NCBI GenBank assembly: GCA_003136315.1
Contig: PLDW01000078.1
Span: forward strand, 4,597-57,511
From: Gemmataceae bacterium
GTDB taxonomy: Bacteria > Planctomycetota > Planctomycetia > Gemmatales > Gemmataceae
Length of the DNA: 52,915 bases
Direction of reading: 5' to 3'
The position numbers were made by a program, and so were the translations under genes. The first letter of the stretch is position 1. The number at the start of each line of letters is the position of its first letter. The notes beneath the pieces were generated by a model that did not search any database, had not been told where the DNA came from, and worked only from the letters and a program-made list of their open reading frames with translations. Shown here in pieces: positions 51,612-52,915 of the stretch.

Positions 51612-52348
51612 TGGAATAGCCCTGTGGGCCAATTCGTAATCCCCTTGAACTCGTCTCTGTTGGATTTTATAATATCGCTAATGCGAACTTTTCTATGTTT
51701 TAAGAAAGCCTTCAGTGTCTTGCTCTCTTCCGGAGTGACATCTAGTTCACTCTCCGCATAATCACAAGCCTCGTCTATAAACCAATTGGGTATTGAGTCG
51801 ATACGTTCTTCCCACAAAGAAAAAAGGCCAGCATTACTCAGCAAGTCCAAGAAGACGTGTCTGTTCCCACCCATGCTGCCACCGGTAATCCCCAAGTGGT
51901 CCCACAGCGTCTTCAGGCGACGGACCCCCTCGCTATTCCTGCCACTCAACAAGGCTTGATCATGATCATAAACATGAATAAACTTCGGTGAAGAGACGCT
52001 ATCTGTAACCAGATTGGCCTCGTGTCTATCTTCATTCGCTATTAAAATATCAAATAATAATATTCCTGTACAAAGCTCTGGCAAACACGCTACGCATCTA
52101 TCGGGAACTATTGGAGGCAATATTGCCCTGTTGAAATTAAAATCCAAAGATGAAAAATATACGTTTTCGTCTTTGTCGTGCGTTATTGCAAAAGGTGGTA
52201 TTGGCAAGCCAAGAAAAATCCCAATTCTTCCAGATATATACTCATTAGCTATACATCTATTGTTATAATCAGGGTTAGCCCTATGCCAAGTTTGCGCATA
52301 CCCCAATACTCGCCCATCGACACTGGGCGAATCTCCGAGTTGATTCAT
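51608..52348 (-). CDS. HipA-like (HipA_2-type) kinase domain protein
   Basis: A 246-residue protein. The catalytic loop ILIANEDRHEAN (N105-x-D107-R-H-x2-N112) and a following metal-binding DHD-like strand (FIHVYDHDQALL, D128) match HipA-family kinases, with NEYISGRIGIFLGLPIPPFA as the family's N-terminal NE...GRL-type segment. A lysine is expected on the strand before that segment (usually K-F/W after Y-x-V); here the text is VLGYAQTWHR, with no obvious lysine. It probably phosphorylates a protein or acts as a toxin-like regulator. The ATG at 52348 is my choice; an ATG at 52417 would add 23 residues of less clear coding character. It is AT-rich like its partner. Confidence 0.7.
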   Translation of the reverse strand: MNQLGDSPSVDGRVLGYAQTWHRANPDYNNRCIANEYISGRIGIFLGLPIPPFAITHDKDENVYFSSLDFNFNRAILPPIVPDRCVACLPELCTGILLFDILIANEDRHEANLVTDSVSSPKFIHVYDHDQALLSGRNSEGVRRLKTLWDHLGITGGSMGGNRHVFLDLLSNAGLFSLWEERIDSIPNWFIDEACDYAESELDVTPEESKTLKAFLKHRKVRISDIIKSNRDEFKGITNWPTGLFQ

Positions 52349-52693
52349 GTCTTCAAGCTGATTTGGCCTGAAGCATGCACGGTATATAAATCGAGATCTT
52401 CGCTTTCCCACGACCATACCCGCCCGACGCTCGCCACGCGAGGCAATTCTACCGCGGGAGAGCGAATTGGTAGGATAAGGCCCAGGTAGGGGAAAAGCTA
52501 CGCGAAAGCGTTTATTATGGTACTGGACACCTGCGCGCCATGTCAAGGTTCGATCGAGTTACTTTCGGCATGAGCCATCGCGTTAAGCAGAATTTATGCC
52601 AGGCCATGAAAATCGACACGTCTGCCTCTTCAGCATTTTAGGGCAGACCGGGGAGTTTTGAGGCAGAGGGCAATCGAGAGGTAACGCCAATTC

Positions 52694-52915
52694 ATGACCA
52701 CCTGCGATCACTGTCGTGGTCCCGTCACCGGATCTGGCCACCCCGGTCGCCCGTGGCCGGGCTACCCGGCTGCCACCTACTGCTGTTTCGGCTGCCTGAG
52801 TCTGGGCGAGCACAACCGGCAGGAGGCCGCGGCCAGGTCAGCCTCATACACACGCCCGTCCGGGGTGTCACATCGACGGGAAGACGATTGGCCGCACACA
52901 CGGGAGGGCGAGGCT
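52694..52915 (+). CDS. Start of a gene, N-terminal Cys-rich metal-binding domain (P-type ATPase-like), truncated by window end
   Basis: Seventy-four codons are open to the window edge with no stop. The start MTTCDHCRGPVTG, then TYCCFGCLSLGEHN, gives C4-x2-C7 and a CC-x2-C cluster as in the N-terminal metal-binding region of heavy-metal (copper/cadmium) P-type ATPases. The rest (QEAAARSASYTRPSGVSHRR) is not diagnostic. A GAGAGG lies about eleven bases before the ATG. Base composition is back to the high-GC norm, unlike the cassette just upstream. It could be another cysteine-rich protein. Confidence 0.55.
   Translation, partial: MTTCDHCRGPVTGSGHPGRPWPGYPAATYCCFGCLSLGEHNRQEAAARSASYTRPSGVSHRREDDWPHTREGEA

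Noticed and set aside
52583..52813. Minus-strand frame of 76 codons near the window end.
   Set aside because: Antisense to the cysteine-rich gene start at 52694, which has a better start and recognisable cysteine clusters.

Overview
This window looks like chromosomal DNA from a member of the Planctomycetota, most likely a Gemmata relative (Gemmataceae). The evidence is the high GC content, two prepilin-like DUF1559 proteins with the H-x9-DG C-terminal motif, a DUF4058 protein, a large BatA/VWA plus DUF4175-like operon, leucine-rich repeats of about 24 residues, secreted c-type cytochromes, and many gap-filling palindromic repeats. This is inference from gene content; no 16S gene is present.

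Layout. 1-5.8 kb: a secreted redoxin (-), a DUF4058 protein, a sugar-nucleotide-type dehydratase/epimerase and an ADP-ribosylglycohydrolase (+), a secreted PHP-type metallohydrolase (-) and a DoxX protein (+). 5.8-10.6 kb: pyruvate dehydrogenase E2 and homodimeric E1 (-), separated by a gap holding an inverted pair of dispersed repeats. 10.9-15.1 kb: a secreted unknown and an EmrA/EmrB-type efflux operon closed by a clear terminator. 15.3-17.3 kb: an EF-hand protein and a di-haem cytochrome-c peroxidase (-). 17.5-21.8 kb: two small unknown genes and an AddA-like helicase whose C-terminal nuclease core lacks its catalytic lysine. 21.9-27.3 kb: a small zinc-ribbon-like membrane protein, a tandem-thioredoxin protein, a two-gene membrane/unknown operon, an orphan CoA-transferase beta subunit and a fatty acid desaturase whose C-terminus is written by a dispersed repeat.

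27.5-31.4 kb is a phosphonate-catabolism locus: a GntR-LacI hybrid regulator, a long hairpin, then a translationally coupled FAD oxidoreductase, a PhnZ-like HD oxygenase and phosphonoacetaldehyde hydrolase (PhnX). The amine oxidase could feed phosphonoacetaldehyde to PhnX while the HD oxygenase handles a hydroxylated aminophosphonate. 32.0-35.5 kb holds DUF1559 prepilins, a cytochrome c'-like protein and a small lipoprotein. 35.9-38.4 kb is glycogen phosphorylase.

38.6-50.7 kb runs on the + strand: a secreted LRR protein followed by the relic start of a lost paralogue, a 1,714-residue protein that appears to fuse a BatA-type and a second VWA/glutamine-amidotransferase-like protein, a 1,351-residue DUF4175-like coiled-coil membrane protein, and a low-complexity secreted protein. 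50.8-52.3 kb is an AT-richer, probably acquired two-gene cassette: a HipA-like kinase and a DUF3037-like partner. The window ends inside a gene whose N-terminus resembles the cysteine-rich metal-binding region of a heavy-metal P-type ATPase.

The best candidates for something not already described are the mixed phosphonate operon, the HipA-like/DUF3037-like pair with an apparently altered ATP-binding site, the BatA-VWA fusion operon, and several palindromic repeat families that sit in or at the ends of genes. No rRNA, tRNA, CRISPR array or intact insertion sequence was found.
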